Assembly (NCBI GenBank): GCA_028284415.1
Contig: JANQRU010000004.1
Coordinates: forward strand, 248,001 to 312,000
DNA: 64,000 bases
From: Pyrinomonadaceae bacterium
GTDB lineage: Bacteria; Acidobacteriota; Blastocatellia; Pyrinomonadales; Pyrinomonadaceae
Reading direction: 5' to 3'
The notes under the pieces were generated by a model. That model had not been told where the DNA came from, did not search any database, and saw nothing but the letters and a program-made list of their open reading frames with translations. This document shows, in pieces, positions 49,376 to 58,660 of this stretch. The first letter of the stretch is position 1. Every line of letters starts with the position of its first letter. Both the position numbers and the translations under genes were made by a program.

Positions 49376-50434
49376 ATGTCAGAAATTTTAGCAAAAGTTT
49401 ATCGTGGCAAAACACTCGAATCGGTACATCGTGGTAATCTGCTTGTTATTGAGGGCGACGGCAAAAAGGTTGCGGAAATTGGTGATTCTTCGATCGTAAC
49501 TTTTTGGCGTTCGGCGGCGAAAGCTTTGCAAGCAGTTCCGTTCATTATGAGCGGAGCGGCTGATGAATTTGGTTTTACGGATAAGGAAATCGCACTCGCT
49601 TGTGCTTCACATTCGGGTGAGAGTTTTCACGTTGAACTCACACAACAAATGCTTAAAAGGAGCGGTTTGAATGAATCGAATTTGCGTTGTGGTTCACATT
49701 TACCAATGCATGAAGAATCTGCTCACGAATTGATTAAATCAGGCGAAAAAGAAAATCAACTTCACAACAATTGTTCGGGTAAACACTCAGCAATGCTAGC
49801 TTTTGCAAAACACATAGGGGCGGATTTGGAAACTTATTTACATCAAGATAATCCTGTTCAAAAAGCGATTTTGGAAATAGTTTCGCTCTTTACCGAAGTT
49901 CCACAAGACGAAATAAAAATCGGAATCGATGGATGCTCAGCACCGAACTTTGCTGTACCTCTGAATTCGATGGCTTTGGCTTATGCAAAATTGATGAATC
50001 CGAGAGAATTTTTTGCCCGCGAAATACGCGAAAATATGCGAAAGGAAAATGCTGTTGGTTTGGTCGAGGCGTGTAAAAGAATTGTTTCGGCGAAGATGAA
50101 ATATCCCGAATTTGTTGGTGGAAGCGTTCGGCTGGATACAAAAATTATGAAGGCTTTGCCAAATAAAATCGTCTGCAAAGTCGGAGCAGAAGGTGTTTGG
50201 TCAGCGGGAATTTTGCCGTGTGAGAAATGGGAAAAGGGTTTAGCGATTGCTCTAAAAATTGAAGATGGAAATGATTATCGTGCGAGACCTGTCGTAACTT
50301 ATAAATTACTAGACCAACTTGGAATTTTAGATGAAAAAGCGAAGGAAGATTTGAAGGAGTTTTCTCCGATGGTTTTGAAAAATCGTATGGAAAAAGAAGT
50401 GGGTGAGGTCGTTGCTGATTTTGATATTCGTTAA
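49376..50434 (+). CDS. L-asparaginase of the Rhizobium etli type (AnsA-like)
   Basis: The 352-residue product matches the R. etli-type asparaginase II family: VYRGKTLESVHRGNLLVIE, WRSAAKALQAVPFIMSGAADEFG (with catalytic SxxK), ACASHSGESFHVEL, LHNNCSGKHSAML and GIDGCSAPNFAVPL. It hydrolyses asparagine to aspartate and ammonia in the cytoplasm. The ATG at 49376 starts the conserved region; the upstream GTG at 49337 lies in a repeat and is rejected. Residues about 214-223 (AREIRENMRK) are encoded by a repeat-like stretch (50016-50045). Confidence 0.9.
   Translation: MSEILAKVYRGKTLESVHRGNLLVIEGDGKKVAEIGDSSIVTFWRSAAKALQAVPFIMSGAADEFGFTDKEIALACASHSGESFHVELTQQMLKRSGLNESNLRCGSHLPMHEESAHELIKSGEKENQLHNNCSGKHSAMLAFAKHIGADLETYLHQDNPVQKAILEIVSLFTEVPQDEIKIGIDGCSAPNFAVPLNSMALAYAKLMNPREFFAREIRENMRKENAVGLVEACKRIVSAKMKYPEFVGGSVRLDTKIMKALPNKIVCKVGAEGVWSAGILPCEKWEKGLAIALKIEDGNDYRARPVVTYKLLDQLGILDEKAKEDLKEFSPMVLKNRMEKEVGEVVADFDIR
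50016..50045. repeat. Repeat arm within the asparaginase frame
   Basis: CCCGCGAAATACGCGAAAAT and the following ATGCGAAAGG match one arm of the 29395 repeat at about 25 of 29 positions. It is read in frame in a helical region of the enzyme. Chance similarity is possible because the words are short. Confidence 0.5.
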
Positions 50435-50442
50435 GTTTTGAT

Positions 50443-50637
50443 CTACCAAACGCCACCACTGGCAAATTGTGGTTGATTATTGTTATTTATCGGTAAGCTG
50501 ACTTTTTCTGTCGATGAAAAGTCTAATTTTTCTTCTAAAGCTAACTTAATAAATTCTTTCGTATCTATCCCGATTGATTTAGCTTTTGTTTCTAATTTAT
50601 TTTCCAGTTCGTTTGAAAGTTCAATTTTTAAAGTCAT
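50443..50637 (-). CDS. Small ribbon-helix-helix-type protein
   Basis: The 64-residue product has a strand then helices: MTLKIELSNELENKLETKAK and TKEFIKLALEEKLDF, the layout of CopG/Arc-type antitoxins or regulators. The tail (SLPINNNNQPQFASGGVW) is unstructured. GAGGT lies 8 nt before the ATG. No toxin-like gene is next to it, so it may be a solitary antitoxin remnant or a small repressor. Convergent with the asparaginase gene. Confidence 0.6.
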   Translation of the reverse strand: MTLKIELSNELENKLETKAKSIGIDTKEFIKLALEEKLDFSSTEKVSLPINNNNQPQFASGGVW

Positions 50638-50658
50638 ATTTTTTTACCTCAAATTAGA

Positions 50659-51834
50659 TTAAACTGCTTTTGCTTCCTGCAAAGGTGTTGAAGATTCATA
50701 TTTTCTGGCTTGGTTTAGATAACTCTTATTCATAAACGGTCGCTCGAAAAGTCTGTGGAAACAGTAGGCAATAACGATTGTTAAAACCGCACGTAAAGCC
50801 CAATGTGTTTCGGGTGAAATTCGCACGACAAATTCGCACATTAAATAAATTGAATAAGAGAAAATTCCAAACCACGCACCAATTTTTAGAAGCTTTTTCT
50901 GCCAGTTTTTCAAAGTCCGATTTTCTAAAGATACAAACCAACACATTATGAAAAAGAACGTAATTCCCCACATCGGTTGTGCCGTAAACCACCAGAATTT
51001 GCTCATTATTCCCGGATTATTAACGAGTGCAACAAAGCCATAAACATACCAAAATGCGGAGATAATCAAGAAAATCAAACCGAGACGAAAGTTCGTCGTC
51101 CATTTTGGTAATTTTATTAAACCGTAAGCATATTCGACCGCTAGAGCACCCGCCGCCCACAAAAACCAAGTCCCAACCGAAGATTCGACCGTCGGAATCG
51201 TGTGTCCTGTTAGTTTGAAAACAATTGGTGTGAGGATAAACCATCCAACTCTTGCAATGAGTGTCAATGCAATCGCAGCTTTCCATCCCCATTTGATCCG
51301 TACGAAAATCAATAGAAAGTACGCTAAATAGAGTTGTTCTTCGATGGCTAAAGTCCAGAATTGACCGTTAAAACTATAAACCGTGTTCGCATCAAAATTG
51401 TGAATCATAAAGATATGTGCGAACAAATCCCATAAGAAAAACCTGTCAAAAATGAGCTTTCCTAAGAAAAATTCGAGCAAAATGTAAATTGTAAGAGCAA
51501 TTAAATAAGGCGGGTACAAACGCCAAAATCTACGTTTCCAGAAAGGAACAAATGCTAGTGCTTCCTTTTCATCTTTTTCGGGATTAGTTTTGGCTTTTAC
51601 CCAACGCAGATGGATACAAAAGCCCGAAATTAGGAAGAATAGATAAACCCGTGCGATGCCGACCGTGAATGGAAAAAACAAAATATTGAGTAAAGAATCG
51701 CTCATCTGCTCGAATGTCATCACAATGTTTCCGCTAACGTGTGCAACTGCAATACTTAGAGCTGCAATCCCACGCATTGCGTCAATCGTTATTAAGCGTC
51801 CTTTTGTCTGAATATTTTCCAAGGGTAACGACAT
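50659..51834 (-). CDS. Membrane acyltransferase 3 (OafA/YrhL type)
   Basis: The 391-residue membrane protein has about ten helices and the acyltransferase-3 signatures: DAMRGIAALSIAVAHVSGN near the start (catalytic His region), LISGFCIHLRW, FWKRRFWRLYPPY (Arg cluster), and FNGQFWTLAIEEQLYLAYFLL. The family O-acylates extracytoplasmic glycans such as O-antigen or peptidoglycan. No glycan gene cluster is adjacent. It is followed downstream by the small RHH gene on the same strand. Confidence 0.9.
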   Translation of the reverse strand: MSLPLENIQTKGRLITIDAMRGIAALSIAVAHVSGNIVMTFEQMSDSLLNILFFPFTVGIARVYLFFLISGFCIHLRWVKAKTNPEKDEKEALAFVPFWKRRFWRLYPPYLIALTIYILLEFFLGKLIFDRFFLWDLFAHIFMIHNFDANTVYSFNGQFWTLAIEEQLYLAYFLLIFVRIKWGWKAAIALTLIARVGWFILTPIVFKLTGHTIPTVESSVGTWFLWAAGALAVEYAYGLIKLPKWTTNFRLGLIFLIISAFWYVYGFVALVNNPGIMSKFWWFTAQPMWGITFFFIMCWFVSLENRTLKNWQKKLLKIGAWFGIFSYSIYLMCEFVVRISPETHWALRAVLTIVIAYCFHRLFERPFMNKSYLNQARKYESSTPLQEAKAV

Positions 51835-51963
51835 ACGCCAATAAAAAAGACGGAATTCCGCTAAATTTCCTATTTTGGCTTTTGATTATTGGCGGAAATT
51901 ACGATTTGGGCAGTATTTGCAATTGTTTTATAATTTCAAACCTTTATAGAGCTTAAACAGAAT

Positions 51964-52056
51964 ATAGAACGCAGATTACACTGATTTCGCAGATTTTCGC
52001 AGATTCTTTTTAAAAATCCGTGAAAATTCGTGCAATTCGCGTAATCTGTGTTCTAT
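51964..52056. repeat. Palindromic repeat (CACGGATT/CGCAGATT type)
   Basis: Imperfect 93-bp palindrome with ends ATAGAAC and GTTCTAT, and internal CGCAGATT words, related to 26758-26854. It lies in a 346-bp gap (51835-52180). The remainder of that gap shows no gene. Confidence 0.75.
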
Positions 52057-52180
52057 TCTTATGCTCTTCCAAAATTCTTTAGTATTCTTACTTGCCCAAT
52101 TGTCATTACAATTAAAAAGAGATTATCATTTGAGAATATAGAGTTTATAAGTTAGAGACTCTTGCACTCCATTTTTAGTT

Positions 52181-52711
52181 ATGAGCCAAGCAACACAACC
52201 GACCGAACCGCCAAAACTGAGAAAAAATGCCGATGGCGAAGTGGAAACAAATTCTTTAGCAGACTTATTGGAATTTTTCTTAAACTACGACCAAAGAGTC
52301 GCGTTAGTCCGCCATCCGCATGTTGAAGAACTTTTCCAATGGAAACAAAATGAAGACCGTGCAAATGGTATTGAAAGCTATCCCTTTGAAAACGCCGAAG
52401 CACGTTTCGCCATTGGCACAATTCAAGCCGTTGCAGAAAATAATACAGAAGAAAAATTACAGGTTTGGATAACCGAAGTCTTACAAGCCCTTGGGCAAGC
52501 AAAAGAAACTAACGAAGACATTGCCAAAAACTACGGTTTAGAACAAGGCGAATCTCATATCCTGCAAGCACAAAAAATCCCTTCCGAAATGGAAAGGAAA
52601 ATTTATTTAACAAGTTGTTGGATAGAATCTCTCTGCACAGCGGAAGTTAGATTTTTAGGCTGGGTTTATCAAGAACTTTACGGACAGCCTTTTGAACCGA
52701 TTACGGGATAA
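52181..52711 (+). CDS. Conserved hypothetical protein, helical
   Basis: The 176-residue product is predicted mainly helical and soluble, with no signal peptide: LADLLEFFLNYDQRVALVRH, ARFAIGTIQAVAENNTEEKL, and IYLTSCWIESLCTAEVRFLG. I do not recognise a family. The proximal N-terminus is polar and Pro/Thr-rich. It is convergent with the WG-repeat gene, with only 2 bp between stops. Confidence 0.6.
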   Translation: MSQATQPTEPPKLRKNADGEVETNSLADLLEFFLNYDQRVALVRHPHVEELFQWKQNEDRANGIESYPFENAEARFAIGTIQAVAENNTEEKLQVWITEVLQALGQAKETNEDIAKNYGLEQGESHILQAQKIPSEMERKIYLTSCWIESLCTAEVRFLGWVYQELYGQPFEPITG

Positions 52712-52713
52712 AC

Positions 52714-53955
52714 TTATTCTTCATCAACATCTCTAGCTTCATACTCAAAAACAAATTCACCCTTTGTATTTATGTATGCGTATTTTCCTTCCCAATCTTC
52801 AGCATCCTCATCCTTGTTTTTTTGAAATAATTTGACATGAGCAAGCCCTTTAAAAAAATGACTAGCTAATTGAAATTTACCTTTGAAAGCTTGTTCGCCT
52901 TTTTTATTTATGAAAATATAATTTTCGTATTCAGAATTCTCCTCATTCCACTCTCCAATTGGAGCAAGTCCATCAGAAAAATCATCTGCATCCTCAAATT
53001 TTGGAGGAATAATTACATTTCCCTGCTTATCAATATAGCCCCAAAGTTTATTTTGCTTAAAACGAGCAAGACCGTCGGAAAAAGAGCCGATTTCATAAAA
53101 ATATGAACCATCTCCAAATTGAGGACTTATAACAATCTTTCCTTGTTTATTGATAAACCCCCATTTGCTACCAATTTGAACAGCGGCTAAACCTTCGGAA
53201 AAATTCTTTACCCTTTCAAATTTTCTTGAAGTAATCAATTTGCCTGTCTTATCAATAAAAGAGTATTTACAACTTTTATAAGTTTTCTGTTCATTAATCT
53301 TCTTACCAACAACCCTAACATTACTGCAAGGTTCTTGAGGAATAAAAGCACAAGGACCTTCCATAATGACTGCTGTTAAACCTTCAACAAAATCTCTTGC
53401 CTCTAAAAGTTTCGGCTCAATAACATATTTTCCCGCCTGATTAATGAAACCGTATTTATCCCTTACTTTAATCATTGCTAATCCATCGGAAAATGAATAA
53501 ACATAACCGCTTGGATAAGAATCGAACTGTGGCTTTATGATGAACTTTCCGGTCTTATCAATGTATCCCCATTTGCCATTATCTTCTTTCATAGCTACAG
53601 CAAGACCTTCGGAAAAATCCCAATTGCGGTCATATTTTGTATCTAAAACAACTTTTCCCGTTTTATCAATATAAGCACCATCTGCAATCCCAGTTAATAA
53701 TAAACCGTCAAAAAATTGGTCTCCGCCATTACTGCCGTAAAAATCCAATATTGGTTCAACAACAATTTTCCCTTCTTGATTTATATATCCCCTTTTTCCA
53801 TCTTTTACAAAGCGATATAAAGGGTCGGCATTTTTACTGCGAACTTGCCAAATAGGATAATCCCAACTACAAGCGAAGATTGGTTGAGTTGCAAGTAAAA
53901 AGGTAACTAACAAACAAAAAATCAATGTGAATTTTTGTAAGAAAAGCTTTTTCAT
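52714..53955 (-). CDS. Secreted WG-repeat protein
   Basis: The 413-residue product has a signal peptide (MKKLFLQKFTLIF to IFACSW). About eight WG-type repeats follow, each with a W/YGYIDKTGK or FINKQGK turn and F.EGLA or FSDGLA strand (such as KWGFINKQGKIVISPQF and GLAVAMKEDNGKWGYIDKTG). WG repeats form a beta-rich scaffold of unknown ligand. The ATG at 53955 opens the signal peptide; a longer frame from 54003 overlaps the previous gene by 8 bp and lacks a signal at its front. It probably resides in the periplasm or on the surface. Confidence 0.85.
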   Translation of the reverse strand: MKKLFLQKFTLIFCLLVTFLLATQPIFACSWDYPIWQVRSKNADPLYRFVKDGKRGYINQEGKIVVEPILDFYGSNGGDQFFDGLLLTGIADGAYIDKTGKVVLDTKYDRNWDFSEGLAVAMKEDNGKWGYIDKTGKFIIKPQFDSYPSGYVYSFSDGLAMIKVRDKYGFINQAGKYVIEPKLLEARDFVEGLTAVIMEGPCAFIPQEPCSNVRVVGKKINEQKTYKSCKYSFIDKTGKLITSRKFERVKNFSEGLAAVQIGSKWGFINKQGKIVISPQFGDGSYFYEIGSFSDGLARFKQNKLWGYIDKQGNVIIPPKFEDADDFSDGLAPIGEWNEENSEYENYIFINKKGEQAFKGKFQLASHFFKGLAHVKLFQKNKDEDAEDWEGKYAYINTKGEFVFEYEARDVDEE

Positions 53956-53995
53956 AAATACATTTTGAGATACATGGTAAGAATTATGAGTTTTT

Positions 53996-54844
53996 TTACT
54001 CAAAAATTCTACATTGCTTCACATCACCTGATTTGAATCCTCTTGTAAACCATTCGACTCTCTCTCTTGCTGAGCCGTGCGTGAAAGATTCAGGAACGAC
54101 GTAGCCTTGTGTGCGTTTTTGAATCATATCGTCGCCGACGGCTGCCGCTGCACGAATTGCTTCTTCGGCATCGCCAGCTTCGACTAAACCTTTACGGTTT
54201 GCATCAGCTGCCCAAATTCCTGCAAAGCAATCGGCTTGTAATTCCAAAGCAACTGAAAGACGATTTGCCTGTGTTTTACTGCTACGTCTCTGAGCAGCAG
54301 TAACTTTATCCATCGTGCCGAGTAGGTTTTGAACATGATGTCCGACTTCGTGAGCGATAACATAGGCTTGGGCGAAGTCTCCGGGGGCTTTGAATTCGCG
54401 TCTTAATTCATTAAAGAATGCAAAATCAAGATAGAGTTTATCGTCACCGGGACAGTAAAAAGGTCCCATCGCCGATCTCGCAAAACCGCAGGCAGAGCGA
54501 ACTTGATTAGTAAAAAGAACGAGTTTCGGTTCTTTATACCGCGAATTATTTTCGCGGAAAATTCTATTCCAAGTATCTTCTGTGCTGGCGAGGACTACCG
54601 AAACAAACTCTTTGTTTTGATCAGGCTTAGCATTATTTTTATTTCGCGGCTGTTGTTGCTGTGGTTGATTTTGTTGCAAAGCAGATGAATCGAGAAACTG
54701 TCTTGGATCAACTCCAAAAATACAGGCAGCAATAACTGCTATGATGACTATTAATCCGCTTCCACCGAGTGCGATCGTTCTTCCTCCGCCCCCACCACGT
54801 CTATCTTCTATATTCGTACTTCTTCGCTGATCTCTCCAACGCAT
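53996..54844 (-). CDS. Neutral zinc metallopeptidase (YpfJ family)
   Basis: The 282-residue product matches the putative zinc-binding YpfJ family. A basic N-terminus (MRWRDQRRSTNIEDRRGGGGGR) precedes one membrane helix (about 27-45). The enzyme part contains YCPGDDKLYLDFAFF and VIAHEVGHHVQN with the HExxH zinc site, then ALELQADCFAGIWAA and DDMIQKRTQGYVVPESFTHGSA. The active site probably faces the periplasm. Function in vivo is not established for the family. Confidence 0.92.
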   Translation of the reverse strand: MRWRDQRRSTNIEDRRGGGGGRTIALGGSGLIVIIAVIAACIFGVDPRQFLDSSALQQNQPQQQQPRNKNNAKPDQNKEFVSVVLASTEDTWNRIFRENNSRYKEPKLVLFTNQVRSACGFARSAMGPFYCPGDDKLYLDFAFFNELRREFKAPGDFAQAYVIAHEVGHHVQNLLGTMDKVTAAQRRSSKTQANRLSVALELQADCFAGIWAADANRKGLVEAGDAEEAIRAAAAVGDDMIQKRTQGYVVPESFTHGSARERVEWFTRGFKSGDVKQCRIFE

Positions 54845-54923
54845 AAGTTTTCCCCCGAAACTTTTTAATTTATGATAAGTGCAAAAATTTTAACATTTTG
54901 TGAAGATATACAAAAATTAAATT

Positions 54924-55802
54924 ATGAATGCAAACGATTGGCAAAAAAGCGGGAACTACTTTGACTTTGAAGGTCATAAAATTTTTTACCAAACTCAAGA
55001 GTGCGAAAAACCGATCTTGCTTTGTCTGCACGGATTTCCGACATCTTCGTATGATTATCACAAAATTTGGAATGAACTTAGCGAGAGGTTTTCGCTTGTT
55101 GCATACGATATGATCGGGTACGGGTTTTCTGATAAGCCGAAAGATTTTGATTACACAACTTTTGCTCAGGTTGATGTTTTGCAGGCACTTATCGAAAACC
55201 TCAAGATCAAAAAGCTACACATTCTTGCCCACGATTATGGAAATACAATTACGCAAGAATTACTTGCCAGAGACAAAGAAAATCGTCTGAATTTTGAAAT
55301 CGAAACGATTGTTTTTATGAATGGGGCTTTATTTCCCGAGACGCATCGCCCAATCTTAGCTCAGAAAATCTTGATTTCACCGATCGGTTTTTTATTTGGA
55401 AAATTAATTCCTAACTCAAAATTTCGTGAATCTCTTGCATCTGTTTTTGGAGACAATACGCAACCGACCAAAGAAGAATTTGATGATTTTATGTACTTGT
55501 TTCAGTACAACGGTGGGCGAAATATCTCACATAAATTAATTCAATATATGCGTGAGCGGGAAAAATACAGAGAGCGTTGGGTTGGAGCTTTGGAGCAGAT
55601 GAAACAGCCTTTTAGATTTATAAATGGATTAGATGACAGGGTTTCAGGAAGGCATCTTGTGGCAAGATTTCGGGAAGTCTTGCCTCATCAAAAAGATATT
55701 ATAGAACTTGAAGGTGTCGGTCATTTTCCGCATTTTGAAGTTCCTGAAACTCTTTTGAAACATTTTTTCGATTTTCATGATAGACAAATAGCGAAAACCT
55801 GA
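54924..55802 (+). CDS. Alpha/beta hydrolase with Asp nucleophile (haloalkane dehalogenase/MEST-like)
   Basis: The 292-residue enzyme has HGFPTSSYDYHKIWNEL (oxyanion loop), YDMIGYGFSDKP, the nucleophile elbow LAHDYGNTI (Asp about 109), and the C-terminal His in GVGHFPHFEVPE (about 272). An Asp nucleophile is expected of dehalogenases and epoxide hydrolases; the general appearance also matches the MEST-like group. No signal peptide is seen, so it is cytoplasmic. Substrate unknown. It stands alone before HU. Confidence 0.82.
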   Translation: MNANDWQKSGNYFDFEGHKIFYQTQECEKPILLCLHGFPTSSYDYHKIWNELSERFSLVAYDMIGYGFSDKPKDFDYTTFAQVDVLQALIENLKIKKLHILAHDYGNTITQELLARDKENRLNFEIETIVFMNGALFPETHRPILAQKILISPIGFLFGKLIPNSKFRESLASVFGDNTQPTKEEFDDFMYLFQYNGGRNISHKLIQYMREREKYRERWVGALEQMKQPFRFINGLDDRVSGRHLVARFREVLPHQKDIIELEGVGHFPHFEVPETLLKHFFDFHDRQIAKT

Positions 55803-55862
55803 ATAAAAACTGCAAATTTTGACATTATTAGCTTTAACGGGTGTTAAATTTTTGCAGAAATA

Positions 55863-55892
55863 TTGACAGAACTGCATATTAATCTCTATCAT
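55863..55892 (+). promoter_or_regulatory. Promoter of the HU gene
   Basis: TTGACA, 18-bp spacer, TATCAT, 55 bp before the HU start codon. The gene has a good Shine-Dalgarno (AAAGGA). Confidence 0.45.
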
Positions 55893-55947
55893 CGTTAAAT
55901 CCCTTAAAGTTATTTGTTTCAATAATTTTCAGAAAAAGGAACTGATT

Positions 55948-56223
55948 ATGATTAAAATCGACATCGTAAATCGCGTAGCAGACAAAACCGGCGTGCCGAA
56001 ACAAAAAGCGGAACAGGTCGTAGATGCACTTTTTGATGCAATGAAAGACGCCTTGGCAGACGGTAAAAGAATAGAACTTCGCGGATTTGGGGTTTTTGTT
56101 GTTAAGCCACGCAAACGCGGAATCGGACGCAATCCACGCACAGGAGAAGAAGTTCCGATCCCGGCAGGTAAAACAATTCGCTTCAAACCCGGAAAGGATT
56201 TACAAGCAAAAGCAGTTAAGTAA
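55948..56223 (+). CDS. HU-family histone-like DNA-binding protein
   Basis: The 91-residue product has the full HU pattern: KIDIVNRVADKTGVPKQKAE, the helical dimer part, ELRGFGVFVVKPRKRGIGRNPRTGEEV and IPAGKTIRFKPGKDL. The beta-arm has the Arg-Asn-Pro-Arg-Thr DNA-contact residues. It binds and bends DNA as a dimer and acts as a nucleoid protein. AAAGGA precedes the ATG by 8 nt. Confidence 0.96.
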   Translation: MIKIDIVNRVADKTGVPKQKAEQVVDALFDAMKDALADGKRIELRGFGVFVVKPRKRGIGRNPRTGEEVPIPAGKTIRFKPGKDLQAKAVK

Positions 56224-56319
56224 ATACGAAATTTTTTGTTAATCTATAAATCGTAAATCGCAAGATTGTATAACTTTAAAATTTTGCGGTTTGCGATTTT
56301 TGATTTTGTAATAGTTTTA

Positions 56320-57351
56320 ATGTCAGATATAAATTCCTTATCTAATCAATTATTTGAAAAAAAGCACGCGATGCGTCCCACCGCACGAACTTGGATCAAA
56401 CACACACTCTTACTTTTTTTAACTTTTTTAACCTGTACTGTTGCAGGTGTTATCCAGCCTTTTGGAATAATCCCATTTTTACCAAGCTTAAATCCAGAAA
56501 CTTTGACAGAATTATTGTATGCTCTTCCGACTATTCCATTTCAGTATGTCCAGATGATTTTTGATGTTTGTTATTTGTTGATTACTGATTTCAGATATTT
56601 AGAGTATGGACTTAGTTTTTCTTTATCAATTCTTTTTATATTGATTTGTCATGAAATGGGACACTACATTGCCTGTCGTATTTACGGCGTAGATGCTACC
56701 TTGCCTTACTTTATTCCAACTCCGCCTCTTGTCGGTCCCGCCGGGACTCTTGGGGCGTTTATAAAAATAGTTTCGCCAATGCCCTCACGAAAAGCTGTTT
56801 TCGATATTGGCGTAGCAGGTCCAATCGCTGGATTTATTGCCTTGATTCCCATTGCGTTTTTAGCAATTGTGACAACTCAATATGCAGAGAATGTTCCTGT
56901 GTCGTCAGATGAATTTCAAATTATCTTTTCTGACCCTCTGTTTTATAGAATTCTCACATCTTTAGTCGGCATTGACTTAAATCAACCAATTTATTCAAAT
57001 CCTTTTTACTTTGCGACTTGGCTAGGATTGCTTGTAACGGCTTTGAATTTAATTCCTTCGGGACAGCTTGATGGAGGACACGCTATTTTCGCAGTCTTTG
57101 GCAGAAGAGTTCACTACTGGACAGGTCGTATAGCTTTTGTATTGATGGCTGTATTTTCCATTCTGGGAATGTATTTTTATGGAAGTCCGAGCGGACTTTT
57201 GTTTGCGGTTATTTTGGCTGTGATGATGCGTGTCAAACATCCCGAACCGATTGATGATACACCTCTCGATTTCAAACGTAAGTTAATTGCTTTTGCAACT
57301 CTGATAATTTTTATTCTTTGTTTTGTTCCGTTCCCGATACAGCTTAAATAA
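56320..57351 (+). CDS. M50-family site-2-type metalloprotease
   Basis: The 343-residue membrane protein has CHEMGHYIACRIYG (HExxH at about 110), followed much later by LIPSGQLDGGHAIFAVFG (about 250), whose Asp is the third zinc ligand. The layout and the PYFIPTPP and GTLGAFIKI segment match the S2P/EGY-type M50 group. It has six or seven membrane helices and cleaves within the membrane. An in-frame TTG at 56266 extends the frame, but the ATG at 56320 starts the soluble lead. A hairpin (AAATCGCAA, with a distant complement) separates it from HU. Confidence 0.9.
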   Translation: MSDINSLSNQLFEKKHAMRPTARTWIKHTLLLFLTFLTCTVAGVIQPFGIIPFLPSLNPETLTELLYALPTIPFQYVQMIFDVCYLLITDFRYLEYGLSFSLSILFILICHEMGHYIACRIYGVDATLPYFIPTPPLVGPAGTLGAFIKIVSPMPSRKAVFDIGVAGPIAGFIALIPIAFLAIVTTQYAENVPVSSDEFQIIFSDPLFYRILTSLVGIDLNQPIYSNPFYFATWLGLLVTALNLIPSGQLDGGHAIFAVFGRRVHYWTGRIAFVLMAVFSILGMYFYGSPSGLLFAVILAVMMRVKHPEPIDDTPLDFKRKLIAFATLIIFILCFVPFPIQLK

Positions 57352-57355
57352 AGCT

Positions 57356-58468
57356 CTATCCTTCTTCAGCCTGCTGAATTTTAGGCAACATCCCTTTTAC
57401 TTCTTTAACCATTTTTTGCACATCTTCATGATCTTCTAATGAAATCATAAAAAAGTCATAACTGGTCTTGAAACAAACCATTCCGTTGCCAAAAAACCAA
57501 ACGCCTTCGAGCAGTGGGTTTCCACCAATAAGCCATTCAAGCGGAGCACCTGTAATCGTTTTCGGATTGACTATGTTAGTCATCATTACAGCACCCGAAG
57601 CAAATGAAAAAGCACCAAGAAGCGGAGCTCCGACATATTTCGTGATGTCACGTTCAAACTGTAATTTTTCAGCTTCGGCTTTTGATAATTCCCCTTTTTT
57701 AATTAATTCGTCTTGAGATTTTAGTTGTTTATTAAATTGATCGGCAGCTAACTTTACAGCCGAGGCGGGGATCGCCGAATTAAAAAACCAATGTGAGCTT
57801 AAGCCCGTAAAGACAACCCCGAGTCCGGCACCGACCGCAACTGAAGCACCTGTTGCTGCAGCCTGCAGAGGTTTTTCCGTAACCCACTCGGTAGTCTGAT
57901 TTAGAGTTTTAAACGCAGAATCTATTGTTCTTGTCCAGCTTGCACCTAAACCAAGAACCTTAGAAACTGTTCTTGCGGTTGATTCGACAGACTTTTTTGT
58001 TTCACCTAAAACCTCGCCTGCTTTTTCGCCCGCAACGTTTATAACTTCGCCCGCTTTTTTACTCGCGGTTTTCAGGACATCTCCGGCACCTTTTGTTGCA
58101 GATTCAAAAACGTCTTCCGCATTTTCACGAGCATCGTCAGCGACTTCTCTAACCGGTTCACTTGCATCCCAAGCTCTCTTGGCGGTATTTTTTGCCGTTT
58201 CTTCAACGCTCTCATATGCATCTTCAGCTGTTTCATAAACGTCTTCTGCAACCTCAACAGCCTTTTTGCCAACAGTGGTTTTTTCAGCTTCTTTTTTTAT
58301 CTTTTCAGCATTTTCACGAACAGCCTCTGCTCCCTTCCGAGCCGTTTCTCTGGCGGTTTTTACACCTTCTTCCAATTTATCGGAGAGACCCAACTGCTCA
58401 TCAATTTTTTCAAATCTTTCTCTTGCTTCACGCTGTAGTTTTTCAAAACGCTCTTTATAATCTGCCAT
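57356..58468 (-). CDS. LEA-like amphipathic helical protein with membrane-associated C-terminus
   Basis: The 370-residue protein has a 170-residue N-terminal part of Ala-, Glu- and Lys-rich 11-mer-like repeats (TARKGAEAVRENAEKIKKEA, AEDVYETAEDAYESVEETA), similar to LEA/apolipoprotein helices and YtxH-type proteins. A more hydrophobic part follows (about 200-325; AAATGASVAVGAGLGVVFTGL), probably membrane-associated. No signal peptide. AAAGGA lies before the ATG. Stress protection or membrane binding is only an inference from composition. Convergent with the M50 gene, with 4 bp between stops. Confidence 0.75.
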   Translation of the reverse strand: MADYKERFEKLQREARERFEKIDEQLGLSDKLEEGVKTARETARKGAEAVRENAEKIKKEAEKTTVGKKAVEVAEDVYETAEDAYESVEETAKNTAKRAWDASEPVREVADDARENAEDVFESATKGAGDVLKTASKKAGEVINVAGEKAGEVLGETKKSVESTARTVSKVLGLGASWTRTIDSAFKTLNQTTEWVTEKPLQAAATGASVAVGAGLGVVFTGLSSHWFFNSAIPASAVKLAADQFNKQLKSQDELIKKGELSKAEAEKLQFERDITKYVGAPLLGAFSFASGAVMMTNIVNPKTITGAPLEWLIGGNPLLEGVWFFGNGMVCFKTSYDFFMISLEDHEDVQKMVKEVKGMLPKIQQAEEG

Positions 58469-58660
58469 CTTTTTATCCTTTATCTATGTTCTTCAGTAAA
58501 TTACGGTTTTTAAAGATAATTTGTTCGTTTTTGATGCTAAATGACACCTCAACTTTGTATAATTGCACCGAAACATAAAACATTCAACTGTTTTCGTATA
58601 TTTTCAATTAATTTTTTATCTAACGAAAACTTGTGTTAATCTGTTTTCACAATAAAAGTT

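Noticed and set aside
50443..50637. Toxin-antitoxin module
   Set aside because: The RHH-type protein has no toxin-sized neighbour; the flanking genes are an asparaginase and an acyltransferase.
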